A DNA stretch of 7,196 bases. It comes from Acidobacteriota bacterium (GTDB lineage Bacteria > Acidobacteriota > Terriglobia > Acidiferrales > UBA7541). Below the pieces are notes generated by a model. The model saw only the letters and a list, made by a program, of their open reading frames with translations, was not told where the DNA came from and made no database searches. The stretch lies in contig PKXT01000151.1 of NCBI GenBank assembly GCA_003133505.1, forward strand, positions 466-7,661. The letters are read 5' to 3'. A program made the position numbers and the translations under genes. Shown here piece by piece: positions 6,584 to 7,196 of this stretch (positions within the stretch are counted from its first letter, which is position 1; each line of letters opens with the position of its first letter).

Positions 6584-7196
6584 TCAGTGACAGCTTTGCG
6601 TCGCCTGATTCGTAGTGAGAAATTGAGATGCGCTGTTGACACCGCCAACAGCGAGAATGTAGTGGTCAATAACGCTGGCACCAAATGCTTGCCTAGTCGT
6701 CCGCTGTACCTGTGAGGCCCAGTTGTCGTTCAGCGGGTCGTAGACCTGCACGAGGTTGGAAACAGTTCCATCGGAAAAAGCTCCGCCGATTACGAACAAT
6801 CTCCCGCAGCTAACTGCGCTCCCGGGATTCACCACGGGCATTGGAATCGGAGCCAGGTTTGTCCAAGTGTTTGCCACGGGGTCGTATACTTCCGTGACGC
6901 TCGTCCATCCATAGCTGTCGCCAACACCCGAAGAAACGTAGAGCTTGTTGTTGATGACGCCGCCGGCACCACTTGAATGCGCGTCGATGGAATCGGGCAG
7001 GCTGGTCCAGGCCCCCGCGGAGGGATCGTAAATATCGAGATAATTCGTATACCCGTTGTATCCATTATCCGGTGTGGTGATGTAGAGCTTCCCGTTGATC
7101 TCTCCACCTATTCCCCCCCCGCTCAGATGAGACAAGCCCGGGCCTGTCGTCCAGGTGTTGCTCGGCGGGTCGTAGATGAAGAGTCCGCTCGTTGGG
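6584..7196 (-). CDS. Kelch-repeat beta-propeller protein, C-terminal part
   Basis: The minus-strand frame is open to the right edge, so the N-terminus lies outside; 203 residues are visible. They form kelch blades with a strict 48-residue period: IYDPPSNTW, IYDPSAGAW, VYDPVANTW and VYDPLNDNW. Each is followed by a G-rich segment such as GGGIGGEINGKLYI, GAGGVINNKLYV, GSAVSCGRLFVIGG and GASVIDHYILAVGG. Kelch blades build beta-propellers that usually serve binding or carbohydrate-related roles. The stop falls about where the next YDP would be, so the last blade lacks its outer strand, as expected when the N-terminus closes the propeller. It looks like a natural end rather than a truncation. No signal peptide can be judged because the start is missing. 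It converges on the NRPS genes and is probably not part of the biosynthetic set. Specific function unknown. Confidence 0.88.
   Translation of the reverse strand, partial: PTSGLFIYDPPSNTWTTGPGLSHLSGGGIGGEINGKLYITTPDNGYNGYTNYLDIYDPSAGAWTSLPDSIDAHSSGAGGVINNKLYVSSGVGDSYGWTSVTEVYDPVANTWTNLAPIPMPVVNPGSAVSCGRLFVIGGAFSDGTVSNLVQVYDPLNDNWASQVQRTTRQAFGASVIDHYILAVGGVNSASQFLTTNQATQSCH

Noticed and set aside
6499..6684. Minus-strand 61-codon hydrophobic frame at the kelch 3' end
   Set aside because: It overlaps the kelch coding frame, whose end is well placed by the 48-residue period, and lacks any known feature.

Overview
The window carries the 3' end of a nonribosomal peptide synthetase (NRPS) locus from a moderately GC-rich bacterium. 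The NRPS sequence style, the kelch-repeat protein and a short 'KARWAAKKK'-type basic peptide suggest a soil Acidobacteriota-like or similar environmental genome. That placement is a low-confidence inference.

Layout, left to right. Bases 3-3974 (+) hold the C-terminal part of an NRPS that runs in from the left edge: a condensation domain missing its N-terminal part, an adenylation domain, a carrier domain and a terminal thioesterase. Bases 4077-4442 (+) hold panD, an aspartate 1-decarboxylase, behind a strong ribosome binding site. Bases 4443-4815 form a 373-base gap with no recognised gene except a possible 24-residue basic peptide. Bases 4816-6354 (+) hold a tandem-domain SagB/ThcOx-type flavin oxidoreductase. 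Bases 6355-6583 are non-coding and contain two short inverted repeats. Bases 6584-7196 (-) hold the C-terminal end of a kelch-repeat protein, convergent with the plus-strand genes and probably outside the cluster.

The central point is how well the genes fit each other. The adenylation domain lacks the usual Asp that holds the alpha-amino group; it reads F-V-D-S instead of F-D-x-S. Its specificity residues come out close to the beta-alanine code as I remember it. The gene immediately downstream encodes the enzyme that makes beta-alanine from aspartate. I therefore infer a peptide whose last building block is beta-alanine or a substituted beta-alanine. It would be supplied by the cluster's own PanD and released by a thioesterase whose nucleophile is Cys rather than Ser. 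The peptide may be further processed by the flavin oxidoreductase, a family that oxidises azolines to azoles in RiPP and NRPS pathways. The product cannot be told from this window because the upstream modules are missing.
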